From contig NZ_JAVHNP010000001.1 of NCBI RefSeq assembly GCF_031769195.1, positions 372,001-436,000 of the forward strand: a stretch of 64,000 bases of DNA, in the 5' to 3' direction. This DNA is from Vreelandella sp031769195 (GTDB lineage: Bacteria; Pseudomonadota; Gammaproteobacteria; Pseudomonadales; Halomonadaceae). Below the pieces are notes generated by a model. The model was not told where the DNA came from, did no database searches, and was given only the letters and a program-made list of their open reading frames with translations. Below are positions 35,251 to 44,203 of the stretch, piece after piece. Every line of letters starts with the position of its first letter. Position 1 is the stretch's first letter. The translations under genes were made by a program, and so were the position numbers.

Positions 35251-37590
35251 GGTGCCACGGCGCTCCCGCTCATCCTGGCGTATTTCTGCCTGGGTAGGTC
35301 GCGGCGCGGGCTTAGGCGGTGCTGGCTTGTGCTCTTCCTGCTGGCGCGAGGAGCCTGCCCCCTCGCTCCGTTCAACGCTTAAATCAGTGCCTGACGTATC
35401 TTCCATACGCGACTCAGAGCGTGCTTCCATGCTCAAACTCAAACGCGGTACGCCCAGGTCAATCTCTTGGGCTTCCATACGCTGTTTCAGGAGTAGATTG
35501 AAGGCGCGGGAAACATCCCACTGCATTTCCGGGGCGGTGCGAAAACGCATCCGCAAAATTGGGCAGCCCTCTTCAAACCCTTGCACCCCCTGCATTTCCA
35601 ACGGCGACCAGATGTAGTGGCGCATCATTGGGTCTTTACGCAGTTCCTGGGCGGTTTCTTGCATCAGGGTAATCGCATCATCAATTTTCATATCGTAGGG
35701 AATACGAATACGCATCAGGGCGATACCAAACTGGCGCGACATGTTGTGGATCGACTCGATACGACTAAAGGTAATGATATGTACCACGCCGTCGAGATCT
35801 CTTAGCCGCACCGTTCGCAGCGTTAGCCCTTCCACCGTGCCCATGTGGCCATTGATCTGCACAAAATCATCTACCGCCAGCGAGTCTTCAATGAGGATAA
35901 AAATACCGGTGATTAAATCCTGAACCAGGGTTTGGGCACCAAAACCTATCGCCAGACCAATCACACCGGCACCCGCCAGCAGCGGCGTTACATTCACCCC
36001 AAGATTGGCTAGCCCCGCAATCGCCGCAATAATTAAGATGGCCACAAAAATGACGTTGCGGATCATTGGCGTAATGGTTTGCGCCCGCGCTTGGTTTACG
36101 CGCCGCCCACGGGAGCGAGCAGAGGAGGTCAGCGCCCGTTGAATGGCGGTATCGGCAAAGATCCATACCAGCCAAGCCAGCAAAATCGTCGCCCCCAGGC
36201 TGACTAGCGCCTGACCAATCCGAGCACTGGCAACCGCCTGCTGGCCAAGCCCAAACAGCGAGCCACCCCACACCTGCATGGAGAGCTCGGCAAACACCAT
36301 CCATGCGCAGATATGCGCCAGCACAAAGCCGAAGCGCTCTAAACGCTTACGGTACTGGCTAAAGCGGCGGCGATGACGGCGTTTATTCAGACGTTCGGAC
36401 TGGCGGCGCAGTAGCCCCGTCACCACGAGCGTTAGCACCAACAGGCTGGCAGAGACAATCGAACGCGCTAGCGCAGTGCCCACATCGCCCACGGTTATAA
36501 AAATCGCCAGCAGCGAGCCGCCTACCATGAGTAGCGCGGGGATATGCCAAAGCCCTCCCAGCGCTCGAATCATTTCAACGGCGGCACTGGCATCCCGGCG
36601 CTGTTTATAAGGTCGATTGCAGATGAGATGGCGTATCGGGCGTTGAAATTTGAAGATAAAGCGCGCCGATAACAGCGCTGCCAGCATGTTTGCCAGCACC
36701 GATACCAGGCTGGATAGCTCGGTGCCCAGCAGTTCCACCAGCCGCGTAGAGTTCACCGCATCGCCTAAGGCAATCAGCGCACCGATGACAAACAGGCCCC
36801 GCAGCGCTTTATGCTGCAGCACTTGCACCGCCGGGAAACGATGCCCGCGACTAAAAAAGGCAATCACGGTTTCAAACACCACCGAGAGCGCTCGCCCGCA
36901 CAGGCAGATATAAGCCACCACTAACACCACGGCACGTCCCGGGCTATAAGGCAGAACTTGGCCGATCCCCAGTGTTAAGGCAAAGGCGAGCGTCCAAGGC
37001 AGCATGCGGCGTAAAAAGTGAACCGCCAGCAGCCACGCTTTGGGGTCGCGGGGTAAATCTAAAGGCCAGTGGCGGCGCGTGGCCACCAAACGCCCAAAGG
37101 CAATCATCACCACCAGCAGTGTGGTCCACACAAAGCCCAGGACGGCGCCATCCGCCACGGCGCGCACTGCTTCGCCTTGATCAGCGCCATCGTTTAACGC
37201 GCGTAGGTCTTCAGCCCCTTGAACGAGCTGGCGTGACCACTCATCAATCGGCGAGTCGCCCGCCTGAGCCTGCTCGCCAATATCGGTGAGCGTATCGGCT
37301 AACGCTCCCAGCAAGCCTTGGCGTACCACCCCTTCGTCTTCGGCGGCCTCAGTGCTGACCTGCAGCTCACGCAGCGACGAAAGCAACGCCGTACGCTGCT
37401 CTTCGTTCTCCAGCATGGAGATCACATCGTTTAACGAGCTCTGGAACTCTTCGTTACTTACCTCAGACGATTCTGACGAGTCACTGCCCGGCAACGTCGG
37501 CAAAGAAACACTTTGCGCCTGAGCCGTCGCGCCAAGCAGCATGCTGAGTACCACAACGACGATGATCTTGATTATCCAGTGCTGTCGCAC
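35167..37590 (-). CDS. Large MscS-family mechanosensitive channel (YbiO-like)
   Basis: An 807-residue channel that should release solutes on hypo-osmotic shock. Order: signal peptide (cut after TAQA), a periplasmic Ser/Glu-rich helical domain to about 140, roughly nine extra membrane helices, then the MscS core with pore helix GAGVIGLAIGFGAQTLVQD and the following GIFILIEDSLAVDDFVQIN beta domain, a C-terminal cytoplasmic domain, and a charged, Pro/Gln-rich tail of about 80 residues. Size and layout are like E. coli YbiO. Its last codons overlap the convergent J-like gene by 84 bp. Confidence 0.9.
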   Translation of the reverse strand: MRQHWIIKIIVVVVLSMLLGATAQAQSVSLPTLPGSDSSESSEVSNEEFQSSLNDVISMLENEEQRTALLSSLRELQVSTEAAEDEGVVRQGLLGALADTLTDIGEQAQAGDSPIDEWSRQLVQGAEDLRALNDGADQGEAVRAVADGAVLGFVWTTLLVVMIAFGRLVATRRHWPLDLPRDPKAWLLAVHFLRRMLPWTLAFALTLGIGQVLPYSPGRAVVLVVAYICLCGRALSVVFETVIAFFSRGHRFPAVQVLQHKALRGLFVIGALIALGDAVNSTRLVELLGTELSSLVSVLANMLAALLSARFIFKFQRPIRHLICNRPYKQRRDASAAVEMIRALGGLWHIPALLMVGGSLLAIFITVGDVGTALARSIVSASLLVLTLVVTGLLRRQSERLNKRRHRRRFSQYRKRLERFGFVLAHICAWMVFAELSMQVWGGSLFGLGQQAVASARIGQALVSLGATILLAWLVWIFADTAIQRALTSSARSRGRRVNQARAQTITPMIRNVIFVAILIIAAIAGLANLGVNVTPLLAGAGVIGLAIGFGAQTLVQDLITGIFILIEDSLAVDDFVQINGHMGTVEGLTLRTVRLRDLDGVVHIITFSRIESIHNMSRQFGIALMRIRIPYDMKIDDAITLMQETAQELRKDPMMRHYIWSPLEMQGVQGFEEGCPILRMRFRTAPEMQWDVSRAFNLLLKQRMEAQEIDLGVPRLSLSMEARSESRMEDTSGTDLSVERSEGAGSSRQQEEHKPAPPKPAPRPTQAEIRQDERERRGTSTHAKPQAQGKPQSEAYARPHGEHGDE

Positions 37591-37716
37591 ACGCCACTCC
37601 CGACATAGACCGGCTGTATAAGCCAGTGATTAACATTGTCTTCGTTGAAGACGCTCAGCCTTAACGCGTGATTATGATAGGCTGACGACTCAAACGTTCA
37701 CCTCAAGGATACCGAG

Positions 37717-38724
37717 ATGACGCTGCAAGCCCCACCCAACCGCTTAAATAAAGATGGCCAGCCACGCTGCGTCGGCGTCGAAATTGAGTTTGCCGGGCTA
37801 CCGCCTCGGGAGACCGCCGAACTGGTTCGCACGCTATTTGGTGGGGAGCTTAACGTGGTGAGCCCTCATCGGCTACAGGTAGAAGGCACTCGTTGGGGAG
37901 AGTTTGGCATTGAGTTAGATACCCAGTATGCCCATCCCGACAAGGCGCTGCTGGAAGAGCAGCACGAAAGCGACAGCGAGTGGGCGCGTCAGCAGCATCA
38001 GCGGCGAGTGGAGTTTCATCAAAAAACCCGCGAGCTGATTGGCGACATGGTCACAGGCCTTGTACCCACCGAGATTGTCTGTCCGCCGGTCCCTTGGGAT
38101 GAGTTAGAAACACTCGACAGCCTGTTTGAAACGCTGCGGGAAAAAGGTGCAAAAGGCACGGATGCCAGCCTGCTTTACGGGTTTGGGCTGCACTTAAATC
38201 CGGAAGTGGAGCAGCTAGATGTTGAGTACTTGCTCGCTATGATGCGCGCCTACTTACTACTGGCCAGCTGGCTGCGCGATGAAATCAAGGTGGATATCAC
38301 CCGTGAAATGCTGCCCCACGCGAATCCGTTTCACAAAGAGTACGCGCTCAAAGTGCTTGATGCCCGCTACCAGCCAGACCTGGATACGTTCATCAATGAC
38401 TACTTACGTTACAACCCCACCCGTAACCGGGAATTAGACCTGCTGCCGCTGTTTGCCCACTTACGCCCAGACCACCCCCACGAGCTGTTGCATGGTGAAC
38501 TCACCAAGCCGCGTCCCACCTTTCACTACCGGCTGCCGAATGCCCAGATTTCCCAGCCGGGCTGGGGCTCCGTGGTGGAGTGGAACCGTTGGGTCGAAGT
38601 GGAAAAACTTGCCGCAAATACCGAGGTGCTGCGAGCACGTTGCGATGAGTATATCGCTGAGCACAGTAAGCCATGGTGGGCCCGCTTAAAAACCAAGCTG
38701 CTGGGGCCTTTTGGCGCAGCTTAA
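37717..38724 (+). CDS. Putative amidoligase enzyme
   Basis: The 335-residue protein belongs to the amidoligase_2 family (COOH-NH2 ligases related to glutamine synthetase): RCVGVEIEFAGL near the N-terminus supplies the metal-binding glutamates, followed by FGIELDTQYAHPD, LVPTEIVCPP, and LYGFGLHLNPEV with the histidine of the active site. Such enzymes form amide/peptide-like bonds using ATP; the substrates are unknown. The gene has a CAAGGATACCG SD region and is followed 77 bp later by a class I glutamine amidotransferase, a recurring pairing predicted to make or remodel a gamma-glutamyl-type amide. Confidence 0.85.
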   Translation: MTLQAPPNRLNKDGQPRCVGVEIEFAGLPPRETAELVRTLFGGELNVVSPHRLQVEGTRWGEFGIELDTQYAHPDKALLEEQHESDSEWARQQHQRRVEFHQKTRELIGDMVTGLVPTEIVCPPVPWDELETLDSLFETLREKGAKGTDASLLYGFGLHLNPEVEQLDVEYLLAMMRAYLLLASWLRDEIKVDITREMLPHANPFHKEYALKVLDARYQPDLDTFINDYLRYNPTRNRELDLLPLFAHLRPDHPHELLHGELTKPRPTFHYRLPNAQISQPGWGSVVEWNRWVEVEKLAANTEVLRARCDEYIAEHSKPWWARLKTKLLGPFGAA

Positions 38725-38801
38725 CCCGTTAGCACTGTTATAACCTTTGTACTGTTATACCTTTGCACTGTTCATCTTCAGGAAAGACGAGACGCTCCCG
38801 A

Positions 38802-39485
38802 ATGCCTCGACCGCTTATCGGTATCACCACTTCAGATCATAAAAGCCAACTGGCCTGGTGTTTCGACTGGTTTGCCGTATGGCGTCATGGCGGTAAGCCC
38901 TTGCGCCTATCGCCTTCACGCCCGATGCCTGAGCATCTCGATGGGCTGATTATCGGCGGCGGCGATGATATACAGGCCCACTTATACGGCGGTGAGGTGC
39001 AGTTAGACGTGCGCCTAGACCCCGCTCGAGACGAGCTGGAGCTAAGCCTACTCAACCGGTTTATTCCCCAAAACACGCCCGTGCTTGGCATTTGTCGCGG
39101 GGCGCAATTAATTAACGTGCATTTAGGCGGCACTCTGGACCCTGATATTTACACCACCCATGAAGGGTTAAAGCGTCGGCGTACCGTGCTGCCGCGTAAA
39201 ACGGTAGACATTGTCGGCGGCAGCCAGCTGTATCAATTGCTTGGCGTGACCTGGTGTCGGGTGAACAGCCTTCACCATCAGGCCGTTAATCACGCCGGGA
39301 AAGGCATTAAGATTGTTGCGCGAGATAGAGACGGGCTGGTGCAAGGCATTGAATCAGAAGCCCACGACTTTCTGATTGGCGTTCAATGGCATCCGGAGTG
39401 GCTTATTTTTAACCGCCCCCAGCAGCGCTTAATCAGCGCGCTAGTGACGGCTGCTAAACAGAATTGCGAACGATCTAGCGATTGA
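38802..39485 (+). CDS. Class I glutamine amidotransferase (C26, PuuD-like)
   Basis: A 227-residue member of the peptidase C26 / gamma-glutamyl hydrolase group. Active-site residues are Cys98 in GICRGAQLINV and His197/Glu199 in QWHPEW. DGLIIGGGDDIQAHLYG is the family oxyanion/substrate region. It follows the amidoligase gene and probably hydrolyses or transfers the glutamine amide (or a gamma-glutamyl bond) in the same pathway. The ATG 38802 (MPRPLIGITT) is chosen by homology. The last 11 bp overlap the convergent tpx gene. Confidence 0.88.
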   Translation: MPRPLIGITTSDHKSQLAWCFDWFAVWRHGGKPLRLSPSRPMPEHLDGLIIGGGDDIQAHLYGGEVQLDVRLDPARDELELSLLNRFIPQNTPVLGICRGAQLINVHLGGTLDPDIYTTHEGLKRRRTVLPRKTVDIVGGSQLYQLLGVTWCRVNSLHHQAVNHAGKGIKIVARDRDGLVQGIESEAHDFLIGVQWHPEWLIFNRPQQRLISALVTAAKQNCERSSD

Positions 39486-39978
39486 GCGCTGCCAAGGCCG
39501 TATCGTAGTCTGGTTCGTTTTTCAGCTCGCTCACCAGCTCGCTGTGTAGCACGCGGTTATCGGCATCTAGCACCACCACGGCACGGGCACACAGCCCTTC
39601 CATTGCGCTGTTACTCAGCGCCACACCCCAGGCTTCTTGAAACTCACGGTGGCGAAACGTGGAGAGGGTTTCTACGTTATCCAGCCCTTCGGCGCCACAA
39701 AAGCGCTTGGCTGCAAACGGCAGGTCAGCGGATACCACCAATACGATGGTGTTATCCAAACTTGAGGCAAGCTCGTTAAACCGACGAGTCGACATCGCGC
39801 AGGTAGGCGTATCGACGCTAGGGATGATATTCAGCACCTTACGCTTACCCTGGTAGGTCTCCAGAGTGACATCTTCAAGGTCGGTGTTGGTCAGGGTCAT
39901 CTCGGGGGCGGTTTGGCCAACGGCGGGCAGCGTGCCCGCTACGTCCATGGGTTGCCCTGCGCGGGTAATCTGTTGCAT
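39475..39978 (-). CDS. tpx: Thiol peroxidase
   Basis: Tpx is an atypical 2-Cys peroxiredoxin reducing lipid hydroperoxides and H2O2, recycled by thioredoxin. The 167-residue protein has the peroxidatic Cys60 in VDTPTCAMSTRRF and the resolving Cys94 in AAKRFCGAEGLDN, the same spacing as E. coli Tpx (61/95). AGGAGCTTGAT-type SD lies before the ATG. Convergent overlap of 11 bp with the amidotransferase. Confidence 0.96.
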   Translation of the reverse strand: MQQITRAGQPMDVAGTLPAVGQTAPEMTLTNTDLEDVTLETYQGKRKVLNIIPSVDTPTCAMSTRRFNELASSLDNTIVLVVSADLPFAAKRFCGAEGLDNVETLSTFRHREFQEAWGVALSNSAMEGLCARAVVVLDADNRVLHSELVSELKNEPDYDTALAALNR

Positions 39979-40090
39979 ATCAAGCTCCTAATGTATGGTA
40001 AAACAGTCAAAGTGTGAGACGTTTCAGCTTACAGTGGAATGACCTGATTCGGCTATCCCTCCTCAGCCGCGACACGACAACGAGTATGCC

Positions 40091-40801
40091 ATGGCCTCTT
40101 TAGTCATTATTAAAACCGGTGACGCCTTCCCTGAAGTGGTCGACCAACACGGTGATTTTGAACAGCTGTTTATCCAACGCTTGAGCGATGCGCTGCCCGC
40201 GCACTTAACCCTTAGCGTCTGGGATGCCCGACTAACCGCCACGCCCCCTGCTGACATCGCAGGTGCCGTGATTACCGGCTCGCACAGTATGGTGAGCGAA
40301 CAGCCGACCTGGAGTGAAGCACTTAAACCCTGGTTACAGCAGGCATTGGCCGATGATGTGCCGCTGCTGGGCGTATGCTATGGTCATCAACTGATGGCGG
40401 CGGCGTTTGGCGGTATCAGTGACTACCACCCCGCTGGACGGGAATCGGGTACACGAGCGGTGCGCCTAACCCAAGCAGGCCAGCAGGATGCCCTGTTCAG
40501 CCAATTGCCTGGGCATTTTTCTGCACACCTGACTCACGCTCAATCCGTGATGCAGCTGCCACCCAATACAACCGTACTGGCCCATAACAGCCACGATGCC
40601 CATCAGGCGCTTCGCTACGGTCCGCGCCAGTGGAGCGTGCAGTTTCATCCCGAGTTCTCGCCCCCGGTGATGCGCGCCTATATTGAGCGCCAACGGGCCG
40701 CCCTGCGCGACCAAGGCGATGACCCCGACCAGCTCATTAGCACCATCAGCGAAACGCCCGACGCTTCTAGCCTGCTGCAGCGCTTTATGGGTTTTCTTTA
40801 A
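40091..40801 (+). CDS. Class I glutamine amidotransferase (GMP-synthase-like)
   Basis: A 236-residue GATase-1 protein: Cys96 in GVCYGHQLMAAAFGG, His186 and Glu188 in QFHPEFSPP, and AGAVITGSHSMVSE before the nucleophile. Stand-alone proteins of this type are annotated as GMP-synthase-like amidotransferases; the partner and substrate are not known. The gene is divergent from tpx. Its 3' end overlaps the convergent endonuclease V gene by 17 bp. Confidence 0.85.
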   Translation: MASLVIIKTGDAFPEVVDQHGDFEQLFIQRLSDALPAHLTLSVWDARLTATPPADIAGAVITGSHSMVSEQPTWSEALKPWLQQALADDVPLLGVCYGHQLMAAAFGGISDYHPAGRESGTRAVRLTQAGQQDALFSQLPGHFSAHLTHAQSVMQLPPNTTVLAHNSHDAHQALRYGPRQWSVQFHPEFSPPVMRAYIERQRAALRDQGDDPDQLISTISETPDASSLLQRFMGFL

Positions 40802-41486
40802 TCCGTTTTTGATCCCGACGTGATGCCAGCCGATCCGCTAAGCGGGTCGGCTCGGGGAGCTTGGTGGGCCCTAAACAGCGCATGACCCACTCAAGCGAGG
40901 TGGCCAACGTTAGCCGATGCCCCGGTGACACAAACACTGGCTTCACGTTCGTGCGTGAGCGCAGCACCGCGCCAATCACCTCTTGCTTAGCCATTAGCGG
41001 CACCCAATCCCCACGCGCTTCGCCCACTTCCGCATGGGTTCCAGTTAGGCGTGATTTAGCGATGCCAATAGTGGGCAGATCCAGCCACAGCCCCAGATGG
41101 GCTGCTACCCCCAACCGCCGTGGATGAGCAATTCCCTGACCATCCACCATGACCAGTTGTGGCACGGTGGTGAGTTTGGCAAACGCGCCCAGCGCGGCGG
41201 GTATTTCTCGAAACGACAGCAGGCCGGGGATATAGGGCATCCGCGTGGGTTCACGATGTACCACCTGCTCAACCACCGGTAGGTGCGGAGCCTCGTCTGG
41301 CGACCACTTCAACACCACCACTGCTGCCCGCGTCACCGCCCCGCCCTCTTCAAAGCCAATGTCTACCCCCGCGATATGCGTCACCGGGTCGATGCGGTCA
41401 CTGCTCTCTAACTGCTGGGCAAGTTGCGACTGCAGCGCAATCGCCTGCTTAGGGGAAAGATTCCATTCGTGCAATGCAGCATCCAT
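40785..41486 (-). CDS. nfi: Endonuclease V (deoxyinosine 3'-endonuclease)
   Basis: Nfi nicks DNA at the second phosphodiester 3' to deoxyinosine, repairing deaminated adenine. The 233-residue protein has the catalytic aspartate in AGVDIGFEEGG, the base-recognition YIPGLLSFREIPA, the second acidic site in VMVDGQGIAHPRRLGVA and the late PVFVSPGHRLTL. The ATG 41486 (MDAALHEWN) follows AAGGAGC; upstream codons of the frame run into a terminator. Confidence 0.93.
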   Translation of the reverse strand: MDAALHEWNLSPKQAIALQSQLAQQLESSDRIDPVTHIAGVDIGFEEGGAVTRAAVVVLKWSPDEAPHLPVVEQVVHREPTRMPYIPGLLSFREIPAALGAFAKLTTVPQLVMVDGQGIAHPRRLGVAAHLGLWLDLPTIGIAKSRLTGTHAEVGEARGDWVPLMAKQEVIGAVLRSRTNVKPVFVSPGHRLTLATSLEWVMRCLGPTKLPEPTRLADRLASRRDQKRIKENP

Positions 41487-41529
41487 GCGTGCTCCTTGTG
41501 ACTTTTCAGTGGATACGTATAGCGTAGCC

Positions 41530-41580
41530 AAAAAAAATCCCCCTACGCCAGTTGGCACAGGGCCAGTGGCATAGGGGGAT
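41530..41580 (-). terminator. Intrinsic terminator of the RNA helicase gene
   Basis: On the minus strand ATCCCCCTA (from 41580-41572) pairs with TAGGGGGAT (from 41545-41537), with GCCA/TGGC continuing the stem, followed by eight T residues. It lies 60 bp after the helicase stop and 45 bp before the endonuclease V start. Confidence 0.88.
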
Positions 41581-41637
41581 GGACGTGAATCAAACGTTAG
41601 GCGATGTTAAACGCCCAAGGCTGGGTTACGCACGTTG

Positions 41638-43350
41638 TTACGCACGTTCGCGACGGCGAACCGGTGCGTCGCCATCGTCACGACGACGGCGTGGTGCACG
41701 CTCAGGAGCGCTATCTTCACTAATTTCCAGCGGGCGGCCAGCCACACGTGCACGCGCCATTTTCGCCAGAATAGTAGAAGGCAGACCGCTTGGCAGTTCC
41801 ACCACCGAGAAAGCGTTGCGAATATCGATACGACCGATACGCGCGCCTTCAATACCGCCTTCATTCGCCAGTGCGCCGACCAGTTGGCCCGGCTTCACGC
41901 CATCTTTATGGCCAACGGAAACGCGGTAGCGAGTCATACCTTCGCTGGGTGCGCTGGAGCGCTCACGACGAGCACCAGCAGCTCTGCCAGGCGCACCATC
42001 ACGCATGGGCTTCTCTTTACGCGGAGCCTGCAGACGGCCAATCGGTGCTTCGTCAGCACGCGCCATGGCGGCAAACGCACAGGCCAGCTCAACGGCATCG
42101 TGACCTTCTTCCACTAAACGCTCAACCAAGGCACGCTGCTCTTCTGCGCCTTTGGTCAGTGCGGCTACGACACGCTGATGGAAAACATTGTCGCGGTGAG
42201 CACGAATAGCGGCTTCATCAGGCAGCGGCATTTCAGTCATTTTCTGACCGGTTGCCTGCTCCATCCAGCCCACTTTGCGGCCTTCACGGAAGCCAGCAAA
42301 GGTAATCGCGATGCCGCTACGGCCCGCACGACCGGTACGACCGATACGGTGGGTGTAGGCTTCTGCGTCTTGGGGCAGATCGTAGTTGATGACGTGGGTG
42401 ATACGCGGCACGTCAAGACCACGGGCGGCAACGTCAGTTGCAATCAGCACGTCTACTTTGCCACGCTTCAAGCGCGTAATAGTGCGCTCACGCAGGCTCT
42501 GGTCCAGATCACCTGACAGGCCAGCAGCGTTTACGCCACGCGCCGTTAGCTGTTCAACCAGTGTGGTACAGGCAGCACGGGTACGTACGAAAACGATCGC
42601 GGCATCGACCGGCTCGACTTCTAGAATGCGTGCCAAGGCTTCCAGCTTAGCGCCGCCGTCAACGCGAACAAGGCGCTGCTCGATGTTTTCGCCAGTGGTG
42701 GTGCGCGACTCAATCGCCACTTTCACCGGGTTAACCAAATAACGGTTAACGATGCGCTCAATTTCAGTCGGCAGTGTGGCTGAGAAGAACACTCGCTGAG
42801 CATCTTTTGGGGTATCGGCGACCACGCGTTTTACGTCGTCGATAAAGCCCATACGCAGCATTTCATCAGCTTCATCAAGCACCAGCGCAGACAGGCCATC
42901 CAGCTTCAGGCTGCCACGATCCAAGTGATCAATAATACGGCCCGGTGTACCCACAATCACTTGGGCACCGCGCTTTAGCGCACCGAGCTGCTCACGGTAT
43001 TCTTGGCCACCGCACAGGATCGCTACTTCCAGACCCTTAAGGTTTTGGCCATATTTGCTGAACGATGCCGCTACCTGCTGGGCAAGCTCGCGGGTCGGCG
43101 CCATCACCAGCACTTGAGGCTCGCGACGCGTCAGCTCTAAACGCGATAATAATGGCAGTGCAAATGCAGCAGTTTTGCCGGTGCCGGTTTGTGCTTGGCC
43201 CAGCATATCGCGACCTTCCAGCAACGCAGGGATTGTCTGCGCTTGGATGGGCGAGGGAGTTTCGTAGCCTTGTGCTTCAACAGCAGCGAGAACGGCAGGC
43301 AACAGAGCAAGTTCGCCGAAGCTCGGCGAAGCGACAGAAGTCGAGGTCAT
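41638..43350 (-). CDS. deaD: DEAD-box RNA helicase (DeaD/CsdA-like)
   Basis: A 570-residue ATP-dependent RNA helicase for ribosome assembly and mRNA turnover, typically cold-induced. All motifs are visible: Q motif (GYETPSPIQ), Walker A AQTGTGKT, PTRELAQQ, GTPGRIIDHL, VLDEADEML, SAT in FFSATLP, and HRIGRTGRAGR. After a linker comes a DbpA/CsdA-type RNA-binding domain (about 450-540, YRVSVGHKDGVKPGQLVGALANE) and a basic RRR-rich tail. AAGGTG precedes the ATG. The transcript has a long, highly structured leader (43397-43694), pointing to post-transcriptional autoregulation as for CsdA. Confidence 0.95.
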   Translation of the reverse strand: MTSTSVASPSFGELALLPAVLAAVEAQGYETPSPIQAQTIPALLEGRDMLGQAQTGTGKTAAFALPLLSRLELTRREPQVLVMAPTRELAQQVAASFSKYGQNLKGLEVAILCGGQEYREQLGALKRGAQVIVGTPGRIIDHLDRGSLKLDGLSALVLDEADEMLRMGFIDDVKRVVADTPKDAQRVFFSATLPTEIERIVNRYLVNPVKVAIESRTTTGENIEQRLVRVDGGAKLEALARILEVEPVDAAIVFVRTRAACTTLVEQLTARGVNAAGLSGDLDQSLRERTITRLKRGKVDVLIATDVAARGLDVPRITHVINYDLPQDAEAYTHRIGRTGRAGRSGIAITFAGFREGRKVGWMEQATGQKMTEMPLPDEAAIRAHRDNVFHQRVVAALTKGAEEQRALVERLVEEGHDAVELACAFAAMARADEAPIGRLQAPRKEKPMRDGAPGRAAGARRERSSAPSEGMTRYRVSVGHKDGVKPGQLVGALANEGGIEGARIGRIDIRNAFSVVELPSGLPSTILAKMARARVAGRPLEISEDSAPERAPRRRRDDGDAPVRRRERA

Positions 43351-43396
43351 TAATCACACCTTGGTAGGCCGGCTGTACCGGCAAAAAGCATCGTAA

Positions 43397-43694
43397 GCGT
43401 CTCTGACTCTGTTTTATGTTGCACGTAACGGTGCGCAACAAAAGAACAAGGGTCCGCATAGCGGATATCGTCATCAGTGGAGTCGGAGACGCCGGTCGCA
43501 CCTAGCATTCGGTTAGCAATACCGCACCTGCGGGCTAACCGCTGTGGCGACCTTCTGCGCCGATTTCACCCGTTTGGTGAAATGCTGGAGGCGCGCCATC
43601 TTCACAGCAATGAACATCTGCAATTAGTGAGATGTTCCCGCAAACGTTTCTGCTTAGCGTGGCAATTATTGCTCAGCATCAGCGCAGAACGTTT
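43397..43694 (-). ncRNA. Highly structured 5' leader of the DEAD-box helicase mRNA
   Basis: Seven stem-loops follow one another in the non-coding stretch before deaD. (1) GCGTCTC/GAGACGC plus GACTC/GAGTC pairs 43397-43409 with 43480-43492 and encloses (2) TGTTGC/GCAACA (43417-43440) and (3) TCCGC/GCGGA (43453-43465), a three-way junction. (4) GGTTAGC/GCTAACC with inner CCGC/GCGG, 43511-43540. (5) GCGCC/GGCGC with inner ATTTCACC/GGTGAAAT, 43557-43594. (6) GAACATCT/AGATGTTC, 43612-43637. (7) AAACGTT plus CTGC with GCAG plus AACGTTT, 43642-43694, containing GCAA/TTGC. It is drawn on the minus strand because deaD lies downstream there. A small GCCGG/CCGGC hairpin (43368-43382) sits near the SD. 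I know no Rfam family that I can assign. Confidence 0.65.
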
Positions 43695-43869
43695 ATCGTC
43701 GTGATGGAGGGGTCAACACATGCGAGGAGGGCGCATCCTACCACCGCAAAAGTCTCATGACCAGTACTTTTAATTTAACCCATATCAATACTCGAACTTG
43801 CACTTGTGTATATGTCGTCTAACCTGAGAGGTGCCTGATGACGTTCACGAACTTCAAGGAGTGATGCAC

Positions 43870-44067
43870 ATGAACTGGGATCAGATTGAAGGCAGCTGGA
43901 CAGAAATGAAAGGTAAAGCCCGCGCTAGCTGGGGTGAGCTAACGGATGATGAGCTGACCCAAATTGGCGGCAAGAAAGATCAATTGGTAGGTAAGCTGCA
44001 ACAGAAATATGGCCTTGAACGCGAAGAGGCTGAGCGCCGCGCTGATGATTGGGCTAACGGGCTTTAA
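43870..44067 (+). CDS. CsbD family stress-response protein
   Basis: A typical 65-residue CsbD protein: MNWDQIEGSWTEMKGKARAS, WGELTDDELTQIGGK, then QKYGLEREEAERRADDW. The family is small, hydrophilic, often induced by stress, and of unknown mechanism. The ATG at 43870 is preferred over 43864 because AAGGAG (43856-43861) is eight bases away. Next on the same strand is a PRC-barrel protein. Confidence 0.93.
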   Translation: MNWDQIEGSWTEMKGKARASWGELTDDELTQIGGKKDQLVGKLQQKYGLEREEAERRADDWANGL

Positions 44068-44112
44068 GGCCACCACGCTAATCCCGTGAAGCTGCCTTAC
44101 TGAGTCAAGGCG

Positions 44113-44130
44113 TGTGGATATTTATCCACA
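44113..44130. promoter_or_regulatory. Inverted pair of DnaA boxes
   Basis: TTATCCACA at 44122-44130 is a perfect DnaA box; TGTGGATAT at 44113-44121 is the reverse complement of a box with one mismatch. Together they form an 18-bp perfect palindrome in the 136-bp gap between the CsbD and PRC-barrel genes. It could bind DnaA or simply be a hairpin at the end of the csbD transcript. Confidence 0.4.
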
Positions 44131-44203
44131 GCTCCATTGACGATTGGTGGCAGACATACCTTTTATACAGTCATATGAATTTATAGCCACATGGAGAGAA
44201 GCT

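Noticed and set aside
41635..42209. Overlapping plus-strand frames antisense to the helicase 3' end
   Set aside because: No SD or family resemblance; the helicase RNA-binding domain is clear on the other strand.
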